Positions 1-13,435 of a stretch of DNA of 64,000 nucleotides are shown here, one piece after another; positions within the stretch are counted from its first letter, which is position 1, and every line of letters begins with the position of its first letter. The notes below the pieces were generated by a model. That model was not told the origin of the DNA, did no database searches, and was given only the letters and a program-made list of their open reading frames with translations. Where the stretch lies: NCBI GenBank assembly GCA_034509495.1, contig CM067507.1, forward strand, positions 15,644,396 to 15,708,395, in the 5' to 3' direction. Source of the DNA: Acestrorhynchus altus (Eukaryota > Chordata > Actinopteri > Characiformes > Acestrorhynchidae). The translations under genes and the position numbers were made by a program.

Positions 1-3000
1 TTAGGGGTCCTGATTTATGGCCTGTCCTGACCCCGATGCTCACTGAATTAGTGGACTTGTATTGTACTGTAAGATGTCAAGTGTTGATCAGATTTCATGA
101 TAGGACAGGTGTAGTGAAGACATTGTAATACCCTAAATAGAGCATAAGAATGGCTTCATAACACTGACGAAATGCTGTCTCCATGTTCAGATTTCATTGC
201 ACTTTAGAACTTGGTCATGACATATAAAGGTTTTTCTATATCAAACCTTACCTCCCTCCTGACCTGGTTTTAACTGAAGCACTATCCATGGAAGAAAATT
301 GAACACTGTAGCTTATTCTCTTCCTCAGAACATGTCATAAAGAAGCTTTTTAGTACAGTCAAAAGGTCAGAGAAATGAAAGGAAGTGCTTGTCAGGTTCA
401 GGAGGTGTTGGGGAAAAAAACATATTTCACAGGCAACTAACATGACAGGAATAATTCCACATTTGGGAAGACTGGTGAGTCTCTACAAGGCAAACCTAGA
501 AAAATGCACCTGAAAACATTTCCATTCTACCAATCAGATGATGATGCTGGCCTCTCTGTGCAGTTGCTGACAATGAAATCTGAATATTGCCTCTGCACCA
601 AGACCCCTGGGAAATAAGGCCGCTCGGTGAGTATCCCTAATTGAATTCTCCATTACCAAATAGAGTTTGCTGTAATGTGAATTCTCTCCGGCAGGCCCTG
701 ACAGCTGCTAATGTTTCCTACTCCAGGACTTAAAAACACTCCAGCAATTCAGTAGTCTCTTGCAGCTGTCAACCCCAACAAGTCTTTATCTACAATGAAT
801 TTCAATTATGGTCTAAATGCAGTGTGAAAGTACTTATTTTAGTTCCTTTTTGCCAAGATCAAGGTGAGTTAGCAAAGATTGGAATGAATTTGCTAAGATG
901 AATGGGGCAAAGCAATATGATGACTACACAACACATGGACTATGAGTTGTTGGTAAGATCTGGAGACACTAAAAGGATTGGTGAAAGTGCTTTAAGGGTA
1001 CATTTAGGGCACATTTGCTTAAAGAAGAAGAGTGGTAAGTTACACACTGCTTAAGTTTATACCTTTTTATTAGATCCATTATCCTCATTCTGGAAAAGAC
1101 AATGGTTTGAAGCTGTCCCAGTGAATGCAGGCCTCCTCTGCTGCCTGTAACCTCTGGGTGAACCTCTTTCATCAGGCTGCTTTCTGGCACACCACCATCC
1201 ACCATCGCGACTGGAAAACCCGGCAGAGATAGTTTGGTCATTTTAGCGAAACGTGAAAATAAACAAACGCTTGTTCACTCCCTGGGTGAGTAATATCGGC
1301 TTTCGGCGCGAGCCTGCCACAGAGCAGGTTAAATACCTGTGTTGTTGTTTCTGGAGAAGGCGAGTCTCTTGTAAAAAGTTCAGGGAAATGATAAATCTCC
1401 ACAGCCCCCATTTCTCCCCTACCCTCCACCTCTCTTCAAGCCGTATATCACCCAGCTCTGCCAGCATTCTCCGATTTCGATCTAACATAAAATATTGTGA
1501 TTCATTCCCCTCCACAGCTGCTGCCACCGTTTCCCTCCATCTCACAAGTCCTATTCCCACTAATAAATAAATATTTGCGTGTCTGCTAACTTTATACTTA
1601 CTCAAGCTTTGTAATCTCACTCAGAGCACAACCCAAATATTTCATCAGAGTACTTAACGTCACTTTAGTCCTGCTGTTGTCTTCACATTTATTGAGAACC
1701 TAAAGCTGCAGTATTTCACACCACAACAGAACAGTTCTGAATTTGTGAGGGGAAAAAAAACATAAAGTAGGTAATATTGCAGACCTATATATACGTTTGA
1801 CATCCGCCGTGTACTTGGCAGCGCACATCTCCTGCGTTAGCCAACCAACACAGTGCGGTACAACTTGTGAAAACAAAATGAAGTCTAGCATGTTGTTCAC
1901 ATTAACTTTATTAGTATTAGACAAACACAGGCTGCTCGGTGGGCCAGGCCAGGACTTTGCATGATAAAGAGATAAAAGATATAAGAGCGGCCCAAGGCTG
2001 TAGTTATTTGGCAGTAAATTGAAGGTCGTATTTCCATCAAGCGCCATTTTATTCAGCCAACAATCAACAATGCTGGAATCCTCCATGTCAATATTTTCCA
2101 AACATGCTAGAAATTTTGATCCCAGCATGCTTTTGCTTGCCCTGTGAGAAGTGCTGATGGACAATAAACGAGGGCTGAGAAATAAAGCAAACATTCCTGA
2201 AGTATCTCCTTCATTTTTGTGTCAGAATAGCTGGCTTTTAGCATGCGCTAGCCAGAGTCCTCTGCGTTATCATGACTGATGCTGGAAATTCCACTTAGAG
2301 ATAAGTAAAGGAGCTTAGGATAATCCACAGACTGAACACTGCAGTTAAAGAATCAGGGATGTGCGCTCTCTCTCCCTCTCACTTACTTACCCTCCCTCTT
2401 TCTCTCTCTGTATATTTTTTTGCTGTTCTGGTACCTCACCATTAGTGTCAGCCACTGTGATTATCCAGCCAAAGCAATGGGAGGGGGCAGATTGATGAGG
2501 AGTCTTTATATTCTTAGCCTGTACATCCCGACTCCTAGCCCCCAAATTCGCCGTTCTCTGCTGAAGGAGGGCCAAGAACAATGAGCTAGTTAACCAGACG
2601 GTTCTCTGCATTTCTGCCATATTACAGCAGACTTGTTTGTTTATCCAAGACGGATCTATATTTCACGCTTTAATTGAATTACTCTGATGCGGACTAAAAG
2701 CCCCCAAGTCTAATAACATGCCAATTACAACAAAGATGTATTCAGAATAAATATGAATATAATGCAGTAATTTATGGCTTTAAACACAGGCTGGACCTGG
2801 TCTCCCTGACACCATTGATTATTAATTGGTGTGGTGGCCTCCAGGGCCAATTAAAGAGGGCCATTTAGGAGTATCCTGTGGAAGTTAATGGGCATTCATC
2901 AAAGGAATGGGACGCCTCTTACCTCCACTGCCTTATATCAATGAGAAATCTAATAGATATTCCCTGACATAATGTATGCCACATATTTGAGCATTGGCAT

Positions 3001-4480
3001 GCCTGTATTGAAAACAGTTTATGATTTCTAAATGGATAGGTCACTCACATGGCTATGTTTGTGGCATTGCATAGCAATGATGCAGGTCAATTTCCTTAAG
3101 TAACCTGCTCGATGATGCACAGGCACCGGGCTGCTTTCACAAGCATTTGTGTTACTTCATCATTTGCATGGCGGGGTGCTTGACATCCATACAGTAATGA
3201 ATCCTTACTTTCTCAATTTATTAATGGACCCAGGGCCCCTAAGTCACCCCAGTCCAGTAACATATGTTCTCTAAATATGCATTGATTTATTTGAGCCTCT
3301 CATAATGTAGTCTGGAAAGGCCAGGCGAGCACATTGGTCTCGGGAGTAATTAATTACAGATGGTAAACTGTAACTCACAAAATGTTCAAAAACATCAGGT
3401 AGATGTGACTGTAAACATGCCTGGTAAACTTTATAATGAAGACATCTTGGAAACTTTACCATAAAATCACCTTGCAGACTGTACCATAATAACAAATGTG
3501 ATCAGGTAGAATTTCCTGTAAAAGTCATTCCTGGAGAACGAAATTAAAACGTAACCTGGTATTAGTAACCTCCAAATACTGATCATGATACTGAAGAATG
3601 ATCATATGTCCTAAAGGCCTTTGGTAAATCTGGACTCATCTGGGTCTTCAGTCAACAAATATACAGTTACACAAAATTTACCAAAAGGTTTTAATTTAAA
3701 TATCTAAACAATTAACATGGCGTAAATATTTTGAGTATACATGTATGCTTGTGCATATGTGCACGTCTAAGCATGCCTCAGCAACAGCTGAGCTATATCA
3801 CTTCTACAGCAACTCATTCTTCCCAGTGCTGTATTGTAAACTCATTTTCCTATGAAACACCACTATATTCTAACTGTAAAAATAAACATTGTCTTCTGCT
3901 CTGATAAAGACCCTGGGAAATCGACACCAAGTCCAATTCCCATTACTCTAAGAGATACAGCGAAAAAGCACAGAGACATTAGTAGTTTGCAGAATGCAAC
4001 GGAAAAGAACCTGCTGACCTACCTTCTTCTATAAACTTGCCTAGCCATCCACTGCATCTGCCTACAGTCAATGTTGTCGCATGGATGTTGTTTATATGCA
4101 ATATGCTAGAGGTGAAACATAATAATAACTATTATCAATGCACAAAATATTTGAATACCCTCTATCTCTTTGATCATAATTTAATACTAAAAAACGGTCA
4201 TATATGTTACATTCATTACATTTAAAGTCAGATATTTCATATGTGAAACTGATCAACAGAAAATAACAAAATAAGGATTGAAATATACTGTAAAATATGA
4301 CAATATGATTAGGAACTTTTATTTTCACAATATTAAAATGTTTTGAGTTGCACTAGTATATATAGTTCTGTATGTGTGTAGGCATGGCCTATATTTGATG
4401 TATATTTAACAACTTTTAACATTTAAGTCTCCCAATAGGCAGTATGCCCATATGATCGGAACACTGAGAATCAATTAAAA
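1..4480. other. Unique non-coding stretch with CNE-like islands
   Basis: I see no gene or clear transposon here. Open frames are short and overlap on both strands (for example 1243-1620 minus and 1253-1570 plus), which argues against coding. Three parts are moderately GC-rich, free of simple repeats and look like constrained non-coding DNA: about 600-800, 1240-1570 and 2690-3240. The last is rich in homeodomain-type TAAT/ATTA cores. Constraint is inferred from texture only. Confidence 0.4.
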
Positions 4481-4542
<62 letters not shown>

Positions 4543-4576
4543 TATTATTATTATTATTATTATAATTATTATTACT

Positions 4577-4637
<61 letters not shown>

Positions 4638-4652
4638 TATATATATATATTT
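4481..4652. repeat. Compound microsatellite (ATCT)n-(ATT)n-(AAT)n-(AT)n
   Basis: Fifteen perfect ATCT units (4481-4540) run directly into ATT repeats, then AAT repeats to about 4635, then a short AT run. The ATT and AAT blocks are reverse complements, so the tract can fold on itself. A tyrosine-rich minus-strand open frame over it is only a translation of the repeat. Confidence 0.97.
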
Positions 4653-4763
4653 ATTTAGTTTTAGTGGAAAAGGATGGTTTAAGAAGTAAATGCTACACAA
4701 ATCAGATTCAAGATGGCTCAAGAAGATGTAATGAATGTAATTAAGATGTATTTTAAAATAACT

Positions 4764-5840
4764 TATTGCCCATTCATCCATCCATTATCTGCAACTTATC
4801 CGGGATCAGGGTTGCAGTCAGCCACCTTTTCCAGCTCTTCGGGATTCCAAGGCGTTCCCAGGCTAGCCAAGAGATAAAATCTCTCCAGCATGTCCTGGGT
4901 CTTCCCCAGGGTTTCCTCCCAGGCATCCATACCCGGAAATCCTCACAAGGGAGGTGACCAAGAGGCATGCGAACCAAATGCCCAAACCACCTCAGCTGGC
5001 TTCTCTCGATGTGGAGGACTCACCTCTCCCGGATGACTGAACTACTTACCCTATCTCTAAGGGAGAGTCCAGCAATCCTGTGGAGAAAGCTCTTTTCAGC
5101 TGCTTATACTCAGAATTTCATTCTTTTGGTCTCTACCAAAAGCTTGTGGCCATAGGTGAGAGTTGGAATGTAGACTGACTGAATTCAGAGCCTTGCCTTT
5201 TGGCTCAACTCCATCTTCACCAAAACAGGTACCTGAACTCCTCCACTTGAGGCAGAAACTCATTTCCAACCCAGAGACGGCATTCCACTCTTTTCCGACT
5301 GAGTACCATGGTCTGGATTTTGAAGTGCTGATTCTCATCCCAGCTGCTTCACACTCGGGTGCAAACTGATCTAGCGATAGCTAGAGGTTCCGGCTCCAAC
5401 TGGGAACCAGTCTGACTTACTGCCTGCCATGCAAACCAGGCTCCTGCTTCATTTGTGCAGAGACTGGATGGCTCATAGCAGCACCCCGGAGGACCCCCCC
5501 CCCCCCTACAGGATGTCCGGAGGGACAAAGTCCAATGCTTTCTCCAGGTCCACAAAATACATGTGGACTGCTTGAGCAAACTCCCACTGAACTCTTCCAA
5601 TACCTGAGTTTTTACCTGGGCACCAGCCGAAGCTACAGCCTTTGATAGCCATCAACTGCCTCCAGAGTCCCACAAGCCAACCAGGCTTGATAGGACTCAT
5701 TCTTCAGCTTGACAGCTTCCCTTAGTCAGGGTGTCCACCATCAGGTTTGGCAGTTGCCGCTATGACAGGCACCAACATCCTTGCAGCCACAGCTTTGATT
5801 TTTCGCTTAGATAATGGAGGCACAGAACATGCAATGTGGA
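4764..5840 (-). pseudogene. Decayed LINE reverse-transcriptase fragment
   Basis: This is a minus-strand non-LTR retrotransposon relic. The frame at 4774-4977 reads like the C-terminal tail of a common fish LINE ORF2: a VRMPxGxLP segment, a GRPRTxWRD segment and LAWERLGIP. The frame at 5506-5700 holds YFVDLEKALD, an RT motif A with its catalytic Asp. The frame at 5096-5338 holds MRISTSKS, also typical of this RT. These pieces lie in different frames and stops break the coding. Comparison with the family as I know it suggests large internal deletions, including between motif A and the upstream region near 5600. A 13-C run interrupts it near 5496-5508. It is non-functional. I am not certain of the clade (L2-, Rex- or RTE-like). 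The 3' end carries the CATCCATCCATTATC-like motif near 4776. Confidence 0.85.
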
Positions 5841-5984
5841 TCAGGTAGTGGCCAAAGGCATGGGCCTTGGCATTTCAGTGGCATTTCAGCTACTGAAACT
5901 GGTTCTTGGGACGTGGAATGACTTATTGTATTATATGTATAAAAATAACATAAAGTATAATATATCTGTAATGGAACATTTCAG

Positions 5985-6095
5985 TGAAGGCTGCTCAACG
6001 CATGTGTCCCCACTGCGTATGTGCTCACTAGTGTGTATGTTTGTGTTCACTACACAGTTAGGTTAAAGCCAGACGTCAAACAAAAGACTGACATC
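5985..6095 (+). repeat. Truncated SINE 3' half
   Basis: The segment has the order of the 3' half of the SINE at 49819-50107: a CCCCACTG block, CACTAGTGTGTATG, TTTGTGTTCACTACACAG, then GTTAAAGCCAGACGTCAAA. The tRNA head is missing. It lies just beyond the LINE fragment. Confidence 0.55.
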
Positions 6096-7930
6096 TGACA
6101 CTGCTTACAACGAATGGTTTAATAAGATCTGTATAATATAATCTAATAAAATTTATTTTATTTATGGTCCATTTTTAATTGTTATTTTTTTGGATAGTTT
6201 TTTTGATTGTTGTTTGTTTGTTTGTTTGTTTGTTTGGGAGGGATTGCTGCTGTGGACATTGTGACTGAATCTATGCCCATGGTCTGAGTTTTAAATAAGA
6301 CAGGCTCCTTCAAAAACCTATCTAATGATGTTCTTGTCATCTGAAACACAAGTTTGGCTTTTGATTCCAAATTTCAGACATTTCATTTAGTAATGCATTT
6401 TCACAAGAAAGTTGTTTTGTCTGTTGATAAAATGTTAAAAAGTATAAAGGTTATAAATATATAAGGTCTTTGTAGAGTCCTAATTTTTTCACATTACTGT
6501 ATATTCACCACCAGTGAGTTAAAGGCATTTTTCATGTGTGTGGATAGGTGTGTGTGGGTGGTGGGAGGGAAGGGGACAGCTCCTTTGGGTGCCGCTAATA
6601 AAGTGTATACCTATTAATCACTTCTTCTGCGCAGTGTTCAGCTTGCTTAAGGCCCAGCTTGTTCACAGCATGTTAAAGAAAGCAGCATGAAGCATTTTAT
6701 TAGCCCATGTGGCTAACAGCTCCCTGCTCTCTGAGCTGCACAGCTTGAAGGATGTCCAGTGGTACAAAGAGCCTTCAAGAAGCATGTGTAAATTTTCTCC
6801 ACTTAACTCCTATAAATAGACCCCTCTCCCTCATTTCCTCCTGAGGAGAATGGCAAGAAAACTGAGGGCCTTTTAAAATGGGTGATTTATTCTTTACGAG
6901 TCCATGCTAACAGAAGTAGAGTAATGGTCATTTTTACGTGCGGTGTGAGTATGTTATCGGTCAGAGGTAATGGACAAGGGTAAAGAAAAACAGTGCTGTG
7001 GGAGACATTTGGGGGTGCAAGGAAAGAAAATTTCATTCTGAAACCGAGCTTGGTGGAAAAGCTGCTGCACAGGCTTTTATGAACAGCAGGCTTAAGCATC
7101 AAGGATGAATTCTCTGGAAATGGAAAACATACAACTGCTTGGATGTGTAGGTCTTTCTTACTTGTTGGCAGTTAAAGAAAGAGATTGGTACTTACATTTT
7201 CAAATATTGAGTAAACACCCTTCTTGGGCTGAGAGACAGATTTAGAGTTTGAGTTTATATTAGCTCTCTGGGATAGTTAAAGTCAGAATTGGTGATTGGC
7301 CTTAACAAACAGTTTATGTTATATATTTTTAAATACTCTTTACATCCTGACAGCAATCAGAAAATCAAATGCTCTGGTGACAAAAAGAAAACGTCCACAG
7401 AACTGCGAAAGGTTCAATCATTTATCTCCAAATGGAATGACTGTCTACATGCCTACTCCATGGTCTGTACATTGATAAATTGCAATTGTCTGCAATTGAC
7501 ACAGAGTCACATATACACAAAGACGGTAGTAGAGAAAACATTCATGAATTTGGATAATAAATGAAGTGCTACACTTCATGCTTGATAAACTTTTGTGAGG
7601 CTGTGTTAGGCTGGCATGTTCACACTAGTGTTTTAGAAATAGTTTTGCTGTACAGGAATCTCATGTGAAGATAGAGATTTTGAGAAATGTGGAAGATATC
7701 AGACTACCTGTGGACAGTATCTGAACTGTAGTTGTACGCTGTATTTGTCTAGCATGGAATCTGGGTCAGTAAATGTTTGATGATGTGTTGTCCTTTAGTC
7801 CATACTGGCTTTGAACACGGCTTTTTAAAGTAGAGGTGAATATTTCTGTATTTTTTTAAATAAGAGATTCTTTAGTTTTCACATGTGACCAACATGGATT
7901 TATGAGACCTACTCCCCAATGTGTTCTGCA
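6096..7930. other. Unique stretch; (GTTT)n and a CNE-like island
   Basis: No gene is seen. A (GTTT)n run lies at 6202-6236. The part from about 6600 to 6890 is compositionally complex, lacks repeats and looks CNE-like. The rest is AT-rich unique DNA. Confidence 0.4.
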
Positions 7931-7931
7931 T

Positions 7932-7988
<57 letters not shown>

Positions 7989-8003
7989 CTCACACACACA
8001 CTC
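7931..8003. repeat. (TC)n-(CA)n microsatellite
   Basis: About 60 bp of TC with two TTTC interruptions are followed by five CA units. The Arg/Glu-rich minus-strand open frame is a translation of the repeat. Confidence 0.97.
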
Positions 8004-8554
8004 TTTAATGCCTTAAAATGAAAATAGTGATTCATTTTGGTCACATTTTTAGTCACAGACTATGATTTTCCAAAGACTGGGAATCTTGCAGGGTCAGTAT
8101 TTAAGACTGCAATTAGATTTGTTTTGAGATTAATTCCCATCATGTTTCTGGTGAAAATTTACAAGATGAGAGACAGCAGACACAGAAGCAGATTTTGGCC
8201 ACAGCTCCCCTTGTGTGTGCAATAGTTTTTCTGGGAAAAAAGGACACAGCATATGGATACCTTTGTTGTTTACTGTTTAAAGCTGGAGAAAGCTCACAGA
8301 TCAGTTATTTACAAAGTCCATGTCACATTCTGCATGAGCCAAGACTAAAAACTAATTAAACATTAAGACAAGAAAAAGTTAAGACAGCTATCCTGACCAC
8401 TTTAAACCAACTGATTGAGATGACAGAAGAGCTCTTTATCTCTTGCTAGACTCATGTGATTTTATTCCAACATTGAAAATTTGTCTGTGACAGTGAACTT
8501 GTTTGAAAATTAATTTGGTGTACGGCTGGCATCAGGAGAACACAGTTTTGAAAA
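8004..8554. other. Unique AT-rich stretch
   Basis: No gene, repeat or site was recognised here. Confidence 0.35.
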
Positions 8555-9290
8555 ATAGTTCTTCAACCCAAGATCTACACTTTTCAGGAAGTTACATGCT
8601 GTTTTCTAGGTCCCATAACTCAGAATCTGAGTAACCTACAGACATGATACATATGTAGATACAGATTACAAACAACAAGACACACTATAGCAAATCATAG
8701 TGGTCTTATCATTGTGTGATGAATAATCAGCTAGTAATCAAAATCAGGAAATAACTAAAATTCACAAATTTTCAACTGAATCACATGCCAGTTTGAATTC
8801 CAAAGGAGCATTCCAGTGCATGTTAACTGCTCTGCATGTGAACATTCTCGGCTCTGACTGATCAGTGAAAGAGTTGTTGATGTCACTTACCCTGATTTTG
8901 GGTTAGAGAAGAAAATTAGAAAGAATGGACTTGCTTTTTCTTTGCCCACACAGTGTTCACTTTTCAGAATAAGTATTGAGAAGGCAAAATACTGATACAT
9001 ATACATAAATAACAAAAATTATTAACAACATTTTTTTATTTGAATTACTATGACATTTTTTGAAAAATGTGCTATAAATATCATTGTCAATCTAAACATT
9101 ACAAATAAGTCTTGCCTTTTCATCCAGATTATCAATTTCTAACAGGATTTCTGAGGTGTAAATTGTTTTTAATCCTCAGAAAATAAAAAAACAATAATAT
9201 AAATAAATAATAAATATAAATAAAACACAAAAAAGTGTAGAGGCTAGTATATTTTCGATCAAACTATGGTAAAGTTCATGCTTTCTAAAT
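8555..9290 (+). repeat. Dispersed repeat family, copy A
   Basis: This shares ordered blocks with copy C (43160-43830): TAGGTCCCATAACTCAGAAT, GAGTAACCTACAGACATGAT, AATTCCAAAGGAGC, TTCCAGTGCAT, GATTTTGGGTTAGAG, AATACTGATAC and TTTCTGAGGTGTAAA. The part at 8565-8904 is bounded by imperfect inverted ends (AACCCAAGATCTA and CTGATTTTGGGTT). Similarity to copy C continues for a few hundred bp beyond the right end, so the full unit may be larger. It looks like a non-autonomous DNA transposon, but I cannot name the family and saw no clear target duplication. Confidence 0.75.
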
Positions 9291-12239
9291 TCTCTTAATA
9301 TTTAGATCTCAAAGGAAGAGTCTGGATCTCCTTGAATGGAGCCTAGTATCTCCCATAAAGAAAAATATCTGAATAGCATTGGCACTGAGGTCATCCAGAG
9401 GAAAGATCTGTGAGATAAACCAGTGTTGTTCAGAGATCTAGAGAATCTAATGGCTCAAGCAGTACAGGATGGTGGGGAACAAGGATTAACTTCCACACAC
9501 ATGTTAAGAGCTCATGCTGTCATTGCAAATCATAGCAGAATTTGAAGAGGAATGTAGATGTAAAATTACAAAATCTCTTGAGTATTCAGTTCCATGGAAG
9601 AGCATAGTGTTGGAATACATGTCTAGAGTGAATATGATTTCTAAATAATTTCTGAGAGCTCAGATTTGTTAGTGGATGTCTTGTGGTGAAAACTTTTTGG
9701 GGTGCGAATGGAATGGAAGTTTCTTTGAGTCCTTCTCTCAGGTTTCTTTTGCTCCAAAAGACAGATACCAGTAGGAGAAATGTTGCATTAATTAGTTTCA
9801 CTGGGTTTCACTCAGGGTCAGACTGTCCCAGGTTAATGATTCTGAGAAGATTAGCTCATCGTCAAGAGGGATTTGGAAAATTTCAAGAGAGAAATATCAG
9901 AAATGTTCAAAGACCATCAAAATATGAAGTAGATTTACATCTGGTTTAGATCTTCAGGTCAGCAGTATCATGCTTGCATAAATTTGCATCAGTCTGATTT
10001 TCAAATAGAACATGAGCACAAAAGCAATACAATTCGCACTGAAGTAAATTTGGATAAGCATAAAGTAATAATGGGATTACAAAGAATTGATCAGCATCTC
10101 ACTTGAAGCAATTAGAAATGATTTTTGAATATGCATTTTCATCTCATCAAGGCTCAACCCTGTTTTACTAATTTTTTTTTGCCATATTAATTCTGAATTG
10201 CGTGTATTTGCATTCATTAATTTTAATGAAATATGCTGTGAGTTTATACTTTGAAAGCATTTACAGATTGCCACTCACATGATTAAAAGGAAAATCCGTG
10301 CACTTATGAAGTAAATATTTGTTTGTCCCAAATCAGAAAAGGGACCAATTTTCTTGTTACACGAATAACAAAATAGGAAGATGAAAGTGTACGAAGATGA
10401 AGAGCAGCAAAGCTGTTCATGTGGTGTATGTGTCAGAGCAACACACTAGGCCTGCTTCTCAAATCATTAGCAATGTGTTCTTATTAGTCCAGTTTTAATA
10501 TGGCAGACAGATAAATCTGGTCCACTGGGGTATTTCCAGAGGGGTTGATATGCATTCACAGAATATGTGTTTTTATTTTTCCAATGTTTTTTTGCTTTGC
10601 CATTCTCTAAAGCTCAGATACTGACAACCGTTAATCAGTCTGCAGTAATTACTGCATTTCTTTCATCTGCTTCTGACTGATGTATCAAATTAAGTCCCAT
10701 GTCATTTGCTGGAATTTTTTAAAGTTAAGGGACAAGCATGTACTAATAAGGCCTATACTTTTCAAAGCAGACTCAGGCGAATAAACAGCAGTGTTTTTTG
10801 GGGGCAGCCATATTTCACACTACCAGGATGTTTGGGGTGCAGCTGTCGTGTTCCTACAATGGAGTTTGTATACTTTGTGTCTCACCACATGCTGATATTT
10901 CATTTGCCCTTCCATGATTCCCATAGTTAATCATACAGCTAACTGATTTATGCTATGTGCCTTTCTTGGTCACAACTTACTCTTTAATCATGTTTTACTG
11001 ACCTTCTAGCCACTATCTGCAGATAAGTGCTGAATGATTCTGACTGTAGTGTGTTATTGAAAATGCCACTAGCTGTACTGACACCACATTTAGATAATCA
11101 AAACATGGATATGCCACAGTTCCACAAACAGTAAGACATTCTTTATTAAAGTTTGATTCACTTGAATGAATGCAGACAAATATTATGCTGATGTACATTA
11201 TTTTATATGTTGGCAGTAAATGTGTAAAATTCATAGCATTAATAGAAATGTATATAACATTTTAACTTAAATCCAGTCATGAGAATATTTTGTTTCTGTA
11301 GTTATGTATATTATTGCTGTTTTACAAAAACCTTATGTCTCATTTTTGTTGTTTTTATTTTATTTTTGACAATAGTAAGAATTAATAAATGCTTCAGTGC
11401 TGATTACATGGAATAAAATATTTATCCTGTACAATTATTGTTTTGGAGTTTATAATGTTAGACTGTCACTTTAGATTATGCAGAAAAATGCATGAAGGCA
11501 GTGTTTATCATGCAAGACAGGCAGTGGATGTTGGCCAATTATTTGATGCTCTGTACTGTTTGTTTGAGTCACTCAAAGTTCAGTTGATTTAAAGTCAGTT
11601 GTGAGTGTGATCCATTGCAGAGTTTGCAGGATAGTGATGATATGAGTTAGAAGACCACCGATTTGGTTGGAAGTTCCTGTGTGAACACCAGGAACTTGGA
11701 TTTGTTTATTTACTTTAATGATTAGACATTACAATAAACTTGTTTTACAGTGGCTGTATGTAAAAGCTATCTAAGCAGATTGTTACTTAATATCAAGGGC
11801 CACCTTTAGATATATGTTTTCTATCATCTATAATGTTTGCATAATCTATTGTATGGTGTAAAGTGCTTTTTAGTACTTAGTAGAATTAGTGCTTTGTACA
11901 ATTAGGAAGAATGTCTTGTTATAAATGTCTGTTTTTTATGTTAATTTTTTGTTCTTTCTCTAACATTCTGTGGTGATATTAAACCACATACATTGTGACT
12001 GAAGTATGTTGATTATTTTTAAAAACCAAAGCATCTTTACTGAATGTGACCAAATCTAGGACTAAGGAAAAATCTTGTATTACAGTGATTTAAACGATTG
12101 CCCAGCAGCAATCTGGATGCTGACTGAGATGGACTCCTCCCATGTTTTTGTTGGGAAAATGCAACATCTAACTTAACGTAGTTCAGTGTAGCATGTTAAG
12201 TTGTGTGTGAATGGGAGTGGAGTGCATCTCCCTCTTTGT
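9291..12239. other. Unique AT-rich stretch
   Basis: I see no supported gene, recognisable transposon or tandem repeat apart from short A/T runs. Open frames are below 90 codons and unremarkable. Confidence 0.35.
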
Positions 12240-12671
12240 TGCACGAATGCTCTGTGCTCAAATTAATTAGCGCTCAGCGTCCTGCCTGCTCCATATGGCC
12301 CTGCGGAGAGGAGTGGGTGGCTCAGTTTGCAGATGCTTCCGCTTCTTGCTAATGTGCCTCAAACCCTCCGGCAGGCGCCGCGCTAAAGCAGCCTGGCGCT
12401 CACTCCACCAGCACCATCCAAATCCCCCTCCCTCCGCTGCTGAGGGTCCCTGCCAGCCCACGGTCCATCTATACCTCATCACCTGCCTCCCGCTGCCGCC
12501 CATCAAACCAAATAAAGAGCCTGTGCTAAGCAGCCAAAAAGTTGCCATGCTGGCGGTCGAACTGCTGCGCCATTCCAGCTTCTCTCGAGATGCTTCCCTG
12601 TTGAGCTGCTGGCGTGTAACCAGACAGTTGGAGTACAAATGAGGCCAAGAAGGTTATCTCGAGGAGAGGTA
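12240..12671. other. GC-richer island, open in several frames
   Basis: The segment is distinctly more GC- and CpG-rich than its surroundings. It is open on the plus strand (12295-12642, 115 codons) and on the minus strand (12267-12638 and 12526-12861). None of the proteins has a domain I recognise, and openness on both strands is expected from high GC. It ends at GAGGAGAGGTAGGT (GT at about 12669), a fair splice-donor match. It could be a small CpG island, a CNE or an untranslated exon. Confidence 0.35.
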
Positions 12672-13267
12672 GGTATTTTGGGCTTTTATTTTTGATGGCG
12701 TTAGTGTTGTTTTGGAAGACATGAACTGCTAAAGTATTGGATACTCTAGACACAGCATCAGAATGGTCTTTTTCTAACTGTTTTAAATGTATCAGCACTC
12801 CATCGGTGGATGAAATGGAGCGTGGCGTTCCTTCTGAAAGTGAACATGCAGGTCCAACCATAACACTAGTTCATCTTAAAGGCCTTTCTGGCAGCCAGTC
12901 AAAAGCAATGCAAGGGCAACCCATTATTAATAGCAGTGCTAATGTGGTTATGTAGACCTTGTAAGATATAATCTACGCGAAAATGAGTCTGCAGTCTACA
13001 AACTAGACCCAAACAAATTACATCTAAAATCTCTGGCTCAGCTCGTCAGAATCCCACAAATATCTCTGTGCTGCATTCACAAAGCAGTCGAGAGATGGGC
13101 TTTGCTGTTAGATTTTCCCAGGATTTCTCATTGGTGTTGTTATTAGGAGAGTAAAAAGATCATTTTGAGTCGAACCACATCGTAGAAGCCACTATTGCTC
13201 CCAGCGCAACGGTTATGCTGCGTGCTCTCAAAACATAATGGAATTATGAGACACAAACAGGCTGAGG

Positions 13268-13276
13268 TATATAAAG
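13268..13276 (+). promoter_or_regulatory. Possible TATA box
   Basis: TATATAAAG sits in a locally GC-richer context (GGACAGGCCGACACAGCCCG follows). A start site would be expected near 13300. A consensus-like splice donor lies about 135 bp downstream. A chance match is quite possible. Confidence 0.25.
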
Positions 13277-13299
13277 CTGCGGACAGGCCGACACAGCCC

Positions 13300-13435
13300 G
13301 AGCAGTTGCAGTGACGGGTTATGTGTTAGTGCAGAAGGAAAATAACTCCTCGGATATCCAATTGTGAAATGGTGGTTTTATGAGAGCAGCTTTCAGTGGA
13401 CAAGAGTTCCTCGGGGCCTCATAGCCCAAAGAAAG
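13300..13435 (+). other. Candidate non-coding first exon
   Basis: If the TATA motif at 13268 is real, transcription would begin near 13300. AAAG followed by GTAATT at 13436 would serve as the first splice donor. The ATGs inside are followed quickly by stops, so such an exon would be untranslated. This is inference from motif spacing only. Confidence 0.2.

Noticed and set aside
1243..1620. Overlapping 125- and 105-codon frames on opposite strands
   Set aside because: Mutual shadows in a GC-richer block without recognisable domains; at most a CNE.
7856..8056. Arg/Glu-rich frame
   Set aside because: Translation of (TC)n/(GA)n; also 18798, 19734, 38754, 53973 and 56296.
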